The position numbers were made by a program, and so were the translations under genes. 47,886 nucleotides of DNA from Candidatus Siliceabacter maunaloa (GTDB lineage: Bacteria; Actinomycetota; Thermoleophilia; Solirubrobacterales; Solirubrobacteraceae), in contig JANDLV010000030.1 of the NCBI GenBank assembly GCA_024330185.1, positions 1-47,886 on the forward strand. Reading direction: 5' to 3'. How positions within the stretch are numbered: the stretch's first letter is position 1; each line of letters begins with the position of its first letter. Shown piece after piece: positions 1-8,765 of the stretch. The notes below the pieces were generated by a model. That model had not been told where the DNA came from and did not search any database. It was given only the letters and a program-made list of their open reading frames with translations.

Positions 1-1225
1 CCCTGCGGCACGCAGGACTCCTGCTCAGCACCACGACACCCCGTGAACGCCTACGGTAGACCTGTGCGGTGTCTTCGGGGTCAAAGAGCGTGAACATCGC
101 CTCACAGGCGAACTTCGAACCAGCAACTGAACTCGACCCGTCAATGCGAAGACTCGAGTTGGGCGCGATCCAGTCTGCCTCCCCCAAAAGCGCCAGGGAA
201 CGCCCTTCCACCGTCGCGAAGTCAGCGTAGGCGGCGTTGCCCTCGAAGGCCCGGTCGGCTCTAGAGTACTGATACTGGCCAAGCGTTCCCGGGTCGCCGG
301 GGTTTGCCAGGTCGACTGTGAGCAGTCCCTGGTCGAAATAGGGCAGCAACGCCTTGCTGCCGTCCGGATATGTTCCCACGCCCTCCGCGCCATCGAAGTT
401 TCTGCAGCCGTTGTTCGAGAAGCCGTTGGGCTGGCCATTGAACCCCGAAGGCCGCTCGGGCGTGGGAAACTCGTTGGGATAGGAGCCAATCTCGGTCGGC
501 GTGGTCGGATTGGTGACGTCTACGACGCGCAGATCTCCACGGAGGCCCTCCGGGTCAGGCCCTGGCCCTTGCCTTGCAGAGGAACCGGGTTGCGTCGACA
601 GCGACAGCACCTGTCCATCGGGCCGCTGGACGAGGACAACCTGGTCCTGCGAGGGGCACGGGAATCGGCCGCTCCCAGTGGGAGGTCCCCCACAATCCAC
701 CCTGGGATTGGGGCGGTTGGCGTCAGCCTCGTAGCGGCCCAGCAGCACGGGGTCAGCAGGGTCCGTGATGTCGTAGTAGCCAACGCCTCCGTTCTCGGCC
801 TCGTCGTTGCAGCGCGCGAGCGCTACTGCCAGCAGATCACCGCTGAAAGAGGGGGTGCTGACGCGTAGGGCGGCGACGTCGTTCGCGACCGCGCCAGCAG
901 GGAGGGGGATCTGCGCCGTGACGCGCGGCGCGCTCGGCGAGGACACGTCCACGACCTTCACGGTCGTCGGCGGGCACGTGTACGTCTGATCGTAGAAGCT
1001 CGTATGAAAGTTCCTTGCCTGGAGAATGCCCGAGGCGACGATAGCCGTGTTCCCGATCGTGGCGACCTGGCCGTTCAACCCGCCACCACCCAAGTCGTTC
1101 TCGCCGATCACATCGAGGGTTGCTGCGGGGGCAACAACGGGGACAGCAGCCAAGGCGACTAGCGCCGTGAAGACAAGCGCGACGCCGAACGACTTTCGCC
1201 TACGCGCCGCTAGTGTCACATTCAT
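1..1225 (-). CDS. LVIVD-repeat exported protein (3' end outside window)
   Basis: The reading frame is open from an ATG at 1225 to the window edge (408 codons). It starts with a signal peptide (positive MNVTLAARRK, then a hydrophobic stretch ending near VVAAPAA). The body has LVIVD beta-propeller units such as TVKVVDVSSPSAPRV and LRVVDVTNPTTPTEIGSY. It matches the first ~400 residues of the protein at 4035-6809 almost segment for segment, including the conserved SKFACEAMFTLFDP stretch, so the two are paralogues. The cut falls where the paralogue begins its PA-like insertion. By analogy I expect the missing part to carry the proline linker and C-terminal domain of its neighbours, but that lies outside the window. 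A GGAGG lies about 10 bases before the ATG. Role unknown; LVIVD proteins are usually secreted or surface proteins. Confidence 0.85.
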   Translation of the reverse strand, partial: MNVTLAARRRKSFGVALVFTALVALAAVPVVAPAATLDVIGENDLGGGGLNGQVATIGNTAIVASGILQARNFHTSFYDQTYTCPPTTVKVVDVSSPSAPRVTAQIPLPAGAVANDVAALRVSTPSFSGDLLAVALARCNDEAENGGVGYYDITDPADPVLLGRYEADANRPNPRVDCGGPPTGSGRFPCPSQDQVVLVQRPDGQVLSLSTQPGSSARQGPGPDPEGLRGDLRVVDVTNPTTPTEIGSYPNEFPTPERPSGFNGQPNGFSNNGCRNFDGAEGVGTYPDGSKALLPYFDQGLLTVDLANPGDPGTLGQYQYSRADRAFEGNAAYADFATVEGRSLALLGEADWIAPNSSLRIDGSSSVAGSKFACEAMFTLFDPEDTAQVYRRRSRGVVVLSRSPACRR

Positions 1226-1327
1226 CCTGTTCTGCCTCCGCCGTTACACAAGCCGGACTACAAGGCGGCGAGCGTATACCTCCGCCACCCCAAAGGCAAG
1301 TTGCGCGCCTCCGGGAGGGCAAGTGAC

Positions 1328-2113
1328 TCAGGGCCGGCGGGTCTGGCCGGCGTCGAGCTCGTAGGCCAGCATCTCGCCGCGGATGCGCCGCTCGAAAAAG
1401 CCCGTGAACAGGATCGACAGGTAGCCCCCACACTGCGCGAGCTGGGGCGGGACCTCGTCATCGGCCAGCTCCCAGTCACCGTCATCCTGGATAGTGGCCC
1501 GCGCGAGATGGACCTGCGGGCTCCCGTCAGGAGCCAGGTAGGAGTAACGCAAGCGCACGATGCCCTCCGCGCGACCGGTCACGCTGCCCTGCGCCGACAG
1601 GCCATCGCCGGTCAGACTGAGCTCCCCCACCTCCAACTCCGCGCGCTGGGAGGCCGCACGCAGACGCACCTCCTCAGCACGCGTATCCGCGTCACCCCCG
1701 TAGTTCAACGTCACGATCCCCGTGCCCAGGCTCGCCTGACCACGCGTGATCGACTCCTGAAAGCGGATGCGATCCAGCTCGGCATCGCCCGACGTCACCT
1801 CGGCATCGAACGTATCGCTACGCCCATCACCCTGATAGGTCACCTCCACACCACCCCGCGCCCGCGACGTGATCGGCGCCAACACATCCAACCGACGATC
1901 CCCACGCAACACCCGCGAACGCGACACCCGCAACTTGGCCGGATACAGATACCCGGCAGCACCCTCGACCCCACACGCATCAACCACCGCAGGCAACGGC
2001 GAAACCGGAGACGGCGACGGCCCGACCGGGGCCACGGGCGGCTGCGGGCCCGGCGGCACGGGCGGCACGGGCGGCTGCGGACCCGGCGGCGGCGGTGATG
2101 GCGGAGCCGGCGG
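1328..2113 (-). repeat. 786-bp direct repeat, copy 1 (type A linker plus C-terminal domain)
   Basis: Identical by eye to 4035-4820 (offset 2707). It begins exactly at the stop codon and ends inside the proline-linker coding region; flanking bases differ on both sides. Confidence 0.92.
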
Positions 2114-3925
2114 TGAGGGCGGCTCGACCGGCGAGTTGTCGCTGCGGAGGATGTACGCCCGGCCCTGCGCAGAGCCGGTCGATCCGGCGAAGTTCTCCGC
2201 TGCGGCGGCGAAGTCCAGGAACCCATCGCCGTTGATGTCACCAAGCGGCACGAGGGCGCCGCCGAAGCCGCTCCCCGTCTGGCTGTCGGGATCGGGGATG
2301 GTCTGCAGGACCCGCTCCGTCGCCGGGTTGAACACGTGGACGTCGTTGCGCTCCGAGCGCGTGAAGCCCTCGACGCCGATCAGCAGCTCGTTGGCCGGGT
2401 TGGCCGCGTCCGGCACGAGATCGCCCACGCCGGCGCTGCCTCCGCCGAAGTTGCCCGACCTTGATGGCGTCGGGTCGTCGAGCCGGCTCAGGAGCACGAA
2501 GCCCGACCCCGCCTTGAAGTTGCCGTTCATGACGTAGCCACGCCCCGTGGCCGTGCCCGCCGGGGTGTTCTGGAGCGGCGCGGGCAGGTAGACGTCGGAC
2601 GCTGTAGTGCTGCCGAGGTCGCCTACCGCCGGCTCGTGGCTCGAGAGTTGCGAGCCGAAGGTGGCGCCCGACTGGCGCTCGGGATGCACGTAGGTGTAGA
2701 GGACCGCCCCCGTCGCTCCGTCGACCATGTAGGCGACGCCGACGTTGGCGAAGCCGGGATCGGGGTTGTCGAGCGGCAAGTCGGTCCCTGGCGACGGGAT
2801 CAGGATGTCGGGAATGCCGTCCGGCGTCGTCGTGCTGTCGACGCGCGAGCACGGCTCACCCGCTTCGATGTCAGGATCGATGCACGTCCCGATGTCGCCG
2901 ACAGCGCTCACCGTGTTGGCGAGCTGCTCGTTGTCGGCCGGCACGCCGCTCGTCGCGTCGCCCTGGGCGTCGGGGTTGCGGATCGTCGTGATGTCCTGGC
3001 CCGGCTCGGTGCCGTCGAGGATCACGGACGGATCGCTTCCTGCGATGTCCTCGCCGCTGTAGATGTAGGCCCGCCCGGCCTGCTCACAGACCGTGGCCGC
3101 GGTCTCCGCGCAATGCGAGCCCGGCTCGGCCGTCGTGCCACTCTCTGTGAGCTGCGGTGCGCCGACGACGAGGTCGGGGCGGGCGCCGCCGTCGAGGTCG
3201 CCGATCGCCACGGCGCGCGTGACGGTTGGACAGCGCCCGACGCCGAAGTTGCCCTCGCATGCCGTCATGCCCGCTGGATTGAGCGCAGTGCGCCCGAAGC
3301 CCGAGCCGCGCAGCAGCGCGTTGGGGTTCGCGGCGTCCGCGGGCGGCATGTCGATCCGCTTCAGCAGCGCCTGGGTCACACCATCGTAGATGTAGACACG
3401 TCCGCTGTCGGTCCCGTTCGCGTCAACGCCTCGGGCGCCGACGACGATCTCGGGAATGCCGTCGGCCGGGCCGATCGGGTTCTGGGGACATATCGCGCCG
3501 GTCGTGCCGCCGGCACAGCTGCCGAGGTCCGACATCGAGATCGCCCTGCTGCCCACCTTGGACGTCCAGAACGAGCCGAACCCCGCCCTGCTCCCGGCGC
3601 CGCCGGGGTCGGGTGCGTCGATCCGGTCGATCAGCTCGCCGGTCGCGCCGCTGATCACGAAGACCATGCCGTCCCCGTCCGGGCTGCCGGCCTGCTGGGG
3701 GAAGAGGAGGTCGTCGATCCCGTCGCCGTCGAGGTCGCCGGCGCTAGCCATGCCGCGCCCGAACACTCCGCTCACCAACGGCATGGGGCTGTCGAGGCGC
3801 TCCGCCTCGTAGGTTCGTGGCAGCCCAGGGCCCTGGGCGAGTGCCGTGCCGGCGCTAAGCGCGACGGTAACGCCTGCTCCGCCTAGAAGCGCAAGAAATC
3901 GTGCACAGCTCAATCGATTACTCAT
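1328..3925 (-). CDS. FG-GAP repeat exported protein with proline linker and shared C-terminal domain
   Basis: 865 residues. The start is ATG 3925, preceded by AAAGGGAAG; the frame is open further upstream, but only this start gives a signal peptide (MSNRLSCARF, hydrophobic core, ALA/Q cleavage). Residues ~35-600 form FG-GAP (integrin-alpha-type) units with Ca-binding DxDGxxD loops, such as GDLDGDGIDDLLF near the N-terminus and GDINGDGFLDFAA near the end. A Pro-rich linker (PPSPPPPGPQPPVPP) follows, then a ~200-residue C-terminal domain with LDVLAPIT, LGTGI and FTGFFERRIRGEM blocks. The last 262 codons are identical in DNA to the end of the next gene upstream (4035-6809). An extracellular or surface role is likely; the ligand is unknown. 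No membrane segment follows the C-terminal domain. Confidence 0.88.
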   Translation of the reverse strand: MSNRLSCARFLALLGGAGVTVALSAGTALAQGPGLPRTYEAERLDSPMPLVSGVFGRGMASAGDLDGDGIDDLLFPQQAGSPDGDGMVFVISGATGELIDRIDAPDPGGAGSRAGFGSFWTSKVGSRAISMSDLGSCAGGTTGAICPQNPIGPADGIPEIVVGARGVDANGTDSGRVYIYDGVTQALLKRIDMPPADAANPNALLRGSGFGRTALNPAGMTACEGNFGVGRCPTVTRAVAIGDLDGGARPDLVVGAPQLTESGTTAEPGSHCAETAATVCEQAGRAYIYSGEDIAGSDPSVILDGTEPGQDITTIRNPDAQGDATSGVPADNEQLANTVSAVGDIGTCIDPDIEAGEPCSRVDSTTTPDGIPDILIPSPGTDLPLDNPDPGFANVGVAYMVDGATGAVLYTYVHPERQSGATFGSQLSSHEPAVGDLGSTTASDVYLPAPLQNTPAGTATGRGYVMNGNFKAGSGFVLLSRLDDPTPSRSGNFGGGSAGVGDLVPDAANPANELLIGVEGFTRSERNDVHVFNPATERVLQTIPDPDSQTGSGFGGALVPLGDINGDGFLDFAAAAENFAGSTGSAQGRAYILRSDNSPVEPPSPPAPPSPPPPGPQPPVPPVPPGPQPPVAPVGPSPSPVSPLPAVVDACGVEGAAGYLYPAKLRVSRSRVLRGDRRLDVLAPITSRARGGVEVTYQGDGRSDTFDAEVTSGDAELDRIRFQESITRGQASLGTGIVTLNYGGDADTRAEEVRLRAASQRAELEVGELSLTGDGLSAQGSVTGRAEGIVRLRYSYLAPDGSPQVHLARATIQDDGDWELADDEVPPQLAQCGGYLSILFTGFFERRIRGEMLAYELDAGQTRRP

Positions 3926-4034
3926 GTGAATGTGTGGCTTCCCTTTCGAACCTCGGAACTGACGGACGATGCGATGAACTGCGGTGCCGCGGTGCGCTGG
4001 TCGCGCCCTGCCAGGCCGGCCCGGACCGCCACGG

Positions 4035-4820
4035 TCAGGGCCGGCGGGTCTGGCCGGCGTCGAGCTCGTAGGCCAGCATCTCGCCGCGGATGCGCCGCTC
4101 GAAAAAGCCCGTGAACAGGATCGACAGGTAGCCCCCACACTGCGCGAGCTGGGGCGGGACCTCGTCATCGGCCAGCTCCCAGTCACCGTCATCCTGGATA
4201 GTGGCCCGCGCGAGATGGACCTGCGGGCTCCCGTCAGGAGCCAGGTAGGAGTAACGCAAGCGCACGATGCCCTCCGCGCGACCGGTCACGCTGCCCTGCG
4301 CCGACAGGCCATCGCCGGTCAGACTGAGCTCCCCCACCTCCAACTCCGCGCGCTGGGAGGCCGCACGCAGACGCACCTCCTCAGCACGCGTATCCGCGTC
4401 ACCCCCGTAGTTCAACGTCACGATCCCCGTGCCCAGGCTCGCCTGACCACGCGTGATCGACTCCTGAAAGCGGATGCGATCCAGCTCGGCATCGCCCGAC
4501 GTCACCTCGGCATCGAACGTATCGCTACGCCCATCACCCTGATAGGTCACCTCCACACCACCCCGCGCCCGCGACGTGATCGGCGCCAACACATCCAACC
4601 GACGATCCCCACGCAACACCCGCGAACGCGACACCCGCAACTTGGCCGGATACAGATACCCGGCAGCACCCTCGACCCCACACGCATCAACCACCGCAGG
4701 CAACGGCGAAACCGGAGACGGCGACGGCCCGACCGGGGCCACGGGCGGCTGCGGGCCCGGCGGCACGGGCGGCACGGGCGGCTGCGGACCCGGCGGCGGC
4801 GGTGATGGCGGAGCCGGCGG
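4035..4820 (-). repeat. 786-bp direct repeat, copy 2 (type A linker plus C-terminal domain)
   Basis: Second copy of 1328-2113. Both synonymous and nonsynonymous positions agree, which points to recent duplication or gene conversion rather than protein-level selection alone. Confidence 0.92.
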
Positions 4821-6809
4821 CTCGGGCTCTGGCTGTGACGAGGCCTTGAGCACGTACAGCCCCGAGTTGGTGTCGCTGATGACGATCGTGCCGTCCGGCC
4901 CCGCTGCGACGCCCCTGACGTGCGCTTTGGGCGGGATCGAGTCCGTCGGGTCGGCTGTATCGGGCGGCACGAACGACGCCGCCTCGGCCAGCGTCGGGCT
5001 CGCGAGGTTGACGACCCGCACACCGCCTGCGTACGCCGCCACGAAGGCCTGATCCCCGCTTGGGCTCGAGACCGCGCTGTGGACCGAGTAGACGCCGCGG
5101 TCGGGCGGCGGAAACACCTGCGCCGGGGGGGTATGATACGTCCCGCGCAGGGTCGGCGCAGCGGGATCGGTGACGTCGACGACGCGTAGTCCGCCCCATT
5201 CGCCCTGCTCGTCCACCATCGCCCCGTTGGTCGTCTCGCCGCCGGGGCCGCAGCCGGTCTCGGGGGCCGTGGGAACTGGGCAAAGGGCGTCGCGCAGCGC
5301 CGTGCTCTCGGGGATGTCCAGCCCGATCGTCGGTGTCGACAAAGGCCCGACCGTCGGCTGGTTGTTCTCGCCCAGGAAGGTCTGCACGCGCGCTCTATCG
5401 CTCGACTGCACGCTGGCGACGATCACGCCCCTGGCTCCGGCGACCTCGAGGCCCTTGGAGGCGTCGCTGGCCGAGCAGTTGCCCGTGAGCCCGGTCTGCC
5501 TCGGGTTCTCCGACTCGGGCAGCGCGGACGCGTCGCGGAAGGCGATCTTGCCGTCGGGGTCCGCCAAGAGCTCGTCGGCCGGGCAGCCGCGCCCGACGTA
5601 GACGATCTCGCCGGGCACCCTGCTGTCCGGCTGGCGGTAGATCTGGGCCTCGTCGTTAGGGTCAAAGAGGGTGAACATCGCCTCGCACGCGAACTTCGAG
5701 CCCGCGACCGATGATGGCGCGTCAATGGTGAGGCTCGTCTTCGGTGCGATCCAGTCGGTCTCCCCCACGAGCGCGAGCGACCGGCCCTGCGTGCGCGCGA
5801 AGTCGACGTAGGCGGCGTTACCCTCGAGGTTGCGGTCATTGCGATCGTAGGACCACTGCCCGAGGAACGACGGCATGGCGGGGTTGGCCAGGTCGACCGT
5901 CACGAGCCCCTGGTCGAAGTAGCTCAGCAGCGCCTGATCGCCACCAGGGACGGCCCCCGGGCCGTAGCCCGAGTCAAACGGCCGGCAGCCGTTGTTCGAT
6001 TGGCCGTAGCGCGGGTTCTCGGCGGTGGCTCCGAACCCAGTGAAGCGGTCGTCTCCGTTGGGATAGGAGCCGACCTCGACCGGGTCGGTCGGGTCGGTGA
6101 TGTCGACGACGCGCAGGTCGCCGCGGAAGCCCTCGGTGGTCCCAGCCCTCCTGAACGGGCTGTTGGAGGCGAACGGCTCGGTCGACAGCGAGAGCACCCG
6201 CCCGTCCGTGCGCTGGACGAGCGCGACCTGGTCCTGGGAGGAGGCGCACTTGAATCCGTCGTTGTTGCTGGGGGGGTCGGACCGCTCGCCGCACGGCGGA
6301 TCGTCCGGTAGAGACAGGTTCTCGTCGGCGAAGTAACGACCAAGGAATTCCGGGTTCGCCCGGTCGCTCACGTCGAAGTAGCGGACGCCGCGGTCGGTGA
6401 AGTTCCCGCGAGCGTCGCAGCGAACGAGCGCCACTGCGGCGAGGTCTCCGGTGAACGACGGGGTGCTCACGCGCAACAGAGCCACGTCGCTGGCGACGGC
6501 GCCCGCCACCACGGGGATCTCGGAAGCGACCTGCGGCGCACTCGGGGTGCTCAGGTCGACGACCTTCACCGTGGTGGTCGGGCACTGGTAGGAGCCCCGA
6601 AACGACGAGCGCACACCCGAGCCTCCGAGGATGCCCGATCCGACGATCGCGGTGTCGCCCAGGACGGCGACCTCGCCGTTCAGGCCTTCTCCGCCGAGAT
6701 CGCTCTGGCCGATGACGTCGAGGCCTTGGGCCTGGGCCGCCACCGCCGGGGTGAAACCGGTGACCGCCACAAGAACGCCCACCGTCACTGCCCATGACCG
6801 AGTACGCAT
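4035..6809 (-). CDS. LVIVD-repeat exported protein with PA-like insert, proline linker and shared C-terminal domain
   Basis: 924 residues. The start is ATG 6809, chosen for the GGGAGAGG just upstream and the signal peptide (MRTRSWAVTV..., cleavage near AVAAQA). Residues ~30-385 and ~560-650 carry LVIVD propeller units (TVKVVDLSTPSAPQV, LRVVDITDPTDPVEVGSY, VVDVTDPAAP). Between them, residues ~385-520 look like a protease-associated (PA) domain inserted in the propeller (EIVYVGRGCPADELL, then DGKIAFRD and GARGVIV). A Pro/Glu linker and the type A C-terminal domain form the last 262 codons, identical at DNA level to those of 1328-3925. The protein is likely secreted or surface-exposed. It follows the Asp-box gene (6957-8765) with a 147-base gap and may be co-transcribed with 1328-3925. 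Confidence 0.88.
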   Translation of the reverse strand: MRTRSWAVTVGVLVAVTGFTPAVAAQAQGLDVIGQSDLGGEGLNGEVAVLGDTAIVGSGILGGSGVRSSFRGSYQCPTTTVKVVDLSTPSAPQVASEIPVVAGAVASDVALLRVSTPSFTGDLAAVALVRCDARGNFTDRGVRYFDVSDRANPEFLGRYFADENLSLPDDPPCGERSDPPSNNDGFKCASSQDQVALVQRTDGRVLSLSTEPFASNSPFRRAGTTEGFRGDLRVVDITDPTDPVEVGSYPNGDDRFTGFGATAENPRYGQSNNGCRPFDSGYGPGAVPGGDQALLSYFDQGLVTVDLANPAMPSFLGQWSYDRNDRNLEGNAAYVDFARTQGRSLALVGETDWIAPKTSLTIDAPSSVAGSKFACEAMFTLFDPNDEAQIYRQPDSRVPGEIVYVGRGCPADELLADPDGKIAFRDASALPESENPRQTGLTGNCSASDASKGLEVAGARGVIVASVQSSDRARVQTFLGENNQPTVGPLSTPTIGLDIPESTALRDALCPVPTAPETGCGPGGETTNGAMVDEQGEWGGLRVVDVTDPAAPTLRGTYHTPPAQVFPPPDRGVYSVHSAVSSPSGDQAFVAAYAGGVRVVNLASPTLAEAASFVPPDTADPTDSIPPKAHVRGVAAGPDGTIVISDTNSGLYVLKASSQPEPEPPAPPSPPPPGPQPPVPPVPPGPQPPVAPVGPSPSPVSPLPAVVDACGVEGAAGYLYPAKLRVSRSRVLRGDRRLDVLAPITSRARGGVEVTYQGDGRSDTFDAEVTSGDAELDRIRFQESITRGQASLGTGIVTLNYGGDADTRAEEVRLRAASQRAELEVGELSLTGDGLSAQGSVTGRAEGIVRLRYSYLAPDGSPQVHLARATIQDDGDWELADDEVPPQLAQCGGYLSILFTGFFERRIRGEMLAYELDAGQTRRP

Positions 6810-6882
6810 GACCTCTCCCCCAGAATTGAAGCTATCACCCAGTCGCCCGCATGAGCAGGTCGACCACGAGGAGAACGTATCC

Positions 6883-6900
6883 GCGGCGTTGAAGCGCCGC
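6883..6900 (-). terminator. Small hairpin after the Asp-box gene
   Basis: GCGGCG and CGCCGC are separated by six bases (TTGAAG) in the gap after the stop at 6957. There is no T-tract, so a terminator role is only possible. Confidence 0.25.
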
Positions 6901-6956
6901 AATAGATGCCACGAACACATAGCCCGAGGGACGCCCCAGAGAGCCCCGGCGCCGAG

Positions 6957-8765
6957 CTACCACCGCGATGTTCGCGACTGCCGCGAGGACCTGCGCCTCG
7001 GGCGCCACACGGCGAGCAGGCCGAGGCCGGTCAGCGCGAGGGCGAGGCCGCCGTAGCGCAGGCTGCCTTCAACCGGTTCGGCAAGCCCCTCAGGCTCCAC
7101 CACGGCCGCCACGGCCTTCGCGAGATCCTGCTTCTGCGTCTCTGGCGTTCCCGCGCGGGTGTCCGTCCAGAGCCCGAGCGATCCCTGATCGCTGGAGATG
7201 AGCCCCAAGCGGCTGCCGAGGTCGGGCAGGCCTTCCTTGGCGCCGAACCCGATCCGCGAATCGAACGAGCGGCTGGAGAGACGCAGGGCTGGCGTGAACG
7301 ACTTGCCGGCGTCGAAGGACGATTGCAGCGAGACGTGGTTCATCATGTTCCCGGGGTCCGGGCGAGGGTCGGCGGCGACGACATCGAGCCGGCCGTCGGG
7401 CGACACCGAGACCGTGGGCAGATCGAACGGGCGGCCGGAGAGACGCAGGGCGGGCGTCAACGACTCCTCAGCCCCGGAGGACGACTGCAGCGAGACCTTG
7501 CTCATGATCGTCGCGAAGTCCCCGCGACGGTCGTAGTACACGACGTCGAGCCGGCCGTCGGGCGACACCGAGACCTTGGGCAGGTACTGCCAGGTCCCGT
7601 CGCGCCGGGGGGTGTCGTTCACGCGTGTGGGTCCCCGCCAGTCCGAGCCTCCGGGCTCGAGCGTCCACAGCCAAACGTCGGCGTCGCCGAGGCGGTCGTC
7701 GTGGTAGGCGGCGTAGACGCGTCCGCTGCGATCGACCGCCACGGACGGGAAGGCGGGCAGGAAAACGATGAAGCGCTGGATCGGAGACACCGGGCTCTTG
7801 ACCACCGACTCTGCCCACGTCGATCCGCCGTCGCGCGAACGGGCGAGCACCAGCCTGAAGTCCCCGGCGTAGGGTGGACCGCCCATGCCCTCGTGAGCGC
7901 CCGCGTAGTCCAGCCTGTCCTCTCCGATGTCCAGGTGGAGGACGTAGATCTCACCCTCTGGACCAACGACCGGTGAAGGTGCGATCACCCGCTCGCGCGA
8001 TGGGGCGCTCACGCGCACAGGATCGCTCCAGGACGCTCCGCCGTCGTCCGAGCGAGCAATCTGGATCGGATTGCCCGTCTCCGTGAACTTCAACGTGCCA
8101 ACGTCGCCGGCCTGGAGCCAGGTCATATAGAGGCGGTTCGGCTTGACGGGATCGGCGGCGAGCCGGACCTGGAAGGCGAGCCGGCCCGCCACCTTGACCG
8201 GATCGGAGAGCGTGCGCCCACCGTCCTTCGAGCTGGAGACCCACACGGCGTTGGGGACGTTGCCCGATCCCCGAAGCGTGACGAACGAAAGATGGAGGGT
8301 GCCGTCAGCCGAGAAGGCGAGATCGGGAGCAAAGCACTTGGCCTCCTCTCCACGCGGCGCCGGGATCGCAGTCTGCGACCAGCTCGACCCTCCGTCGGAG
8401 GAGACGTGCAGGCCACACGAGAAGAAGGGCGTGTCGATACGGCTGGCGGCGGCCAGGTTGTCCGGCCGCACCGGGTTGCGCACGAGCGCCGGCGAGTTGT
8501 GGGCACTGATGTCCTCTGCGCTACCGGCGCCGAGATTGACCGGCGAATCGCTGCCCAGGACACGGGCGCTCGGTGCGCGATCGAAGGCACCCGAAAGGGT
8601 TGCCATCCCACCGCCGACGAGCACGAGCGACACACCCACCAGCCCCCAAAGCCACGAGCCCCGCCGCCTGTGGCGGTCGGGGCCCGTGTTTGCGACTGAC
8701 TCCTGTGAGGACTCAGCGGCCTCGTACTGCTCCTCGGGCCGCTTCTTCCCTCCGACTGCGATCAG
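6957..8765 (-). CDS. Asp-box (BNR/sialidase-fold) protein anchored by N- and C-terminal membrane segments
   Basis: About 602 residues. It carries Asp-box motifs of beta-propeller sialidase-like proteins: SSDGGSSW, SKDGGRTL, SDDGGASW and SRDGGSTW. A short charged N-terminus precedes a membrane segment at ~37-58 (WLWGLVGVSLVLVGGG), and a second segment sits near the C-terminus (YGGLALALTGLGLLAVW) followed by an Arg-rich tail. The propeller is therefore probably outside and tethered at both ends. No ATG or GTG fits well; I chose the CTG at 8765, which overlaps the previous gene's stop as CTGA with GAGAGG eight bases upstream, suggesting translational coupling. Its paralogue at 38356-39903 starts just before the same membrane segment. 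No evidence for real sialidase activity: the catalytic Arg triad was not identified. Confidence 0.85.
   Translation of the reverse strand: MIAVGGKKRPEEQYEAAESSQESVANTGPDRHRRRGSWLWGLVGVSLVLVGGGMATLSGAFDRAPSARVLGSDSPVNLGAGSAEDISAHNSPALVRNPVRPDNLAAASRIDTPFFSCGLHVSSDGGSSWSQTAIPAPRGEEAKCFAPDLAFSADGTLHLSFVTLRGSGNVPNAVWVSSSKDGGRTLSDPVKVAGRLAFQVRLAADPVKPNRLYMTWLQAGDVGTLKFTETGNPIQIARSDDGGASWSDPVRVSAPSRERVIAPSPVVGPEGEIYVLHLDIGEDRLDYAGAHEGMGGPPYAGDFRLVLARSRDGGSTWAESVVKSPVSPIQRFIVFLPAFPSVAVDRSGRVYAAYHDDRLGDADVWLWTLEPGGSDWRGPTRVNDTPRRDGTWQYLPKVSVSPDGRLDVVYYDRRGDFATIMSKVSLQSSSGAEESLTPALRLSGRPFDLPTVSVSPDGRLDVVAADPRPDPGNMMNHVSLQSSFDAGKSFTPALRLSSRSFDSRIGFGAKEGLPDLGSRLGLISSDQGSLGLWTDTRAGTPETQKQDLAKAVAAVVEPEGLAEPVEGSLRYGGLALALTGLGLLAVWRPRRRSSRQSRTSRW

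Noticed and set aside
2636-3886. A 416-codon plus-strand frame
   Set aside because: Shadow of the FG-GAP gene; composition is typical of antisense high-GC frames.
6957-8765. True sialidase
   Set aside because: Asp boxes are present but I could not identify the catalytic Arg triad, Tyr and Asp; the same holds for the right copy.
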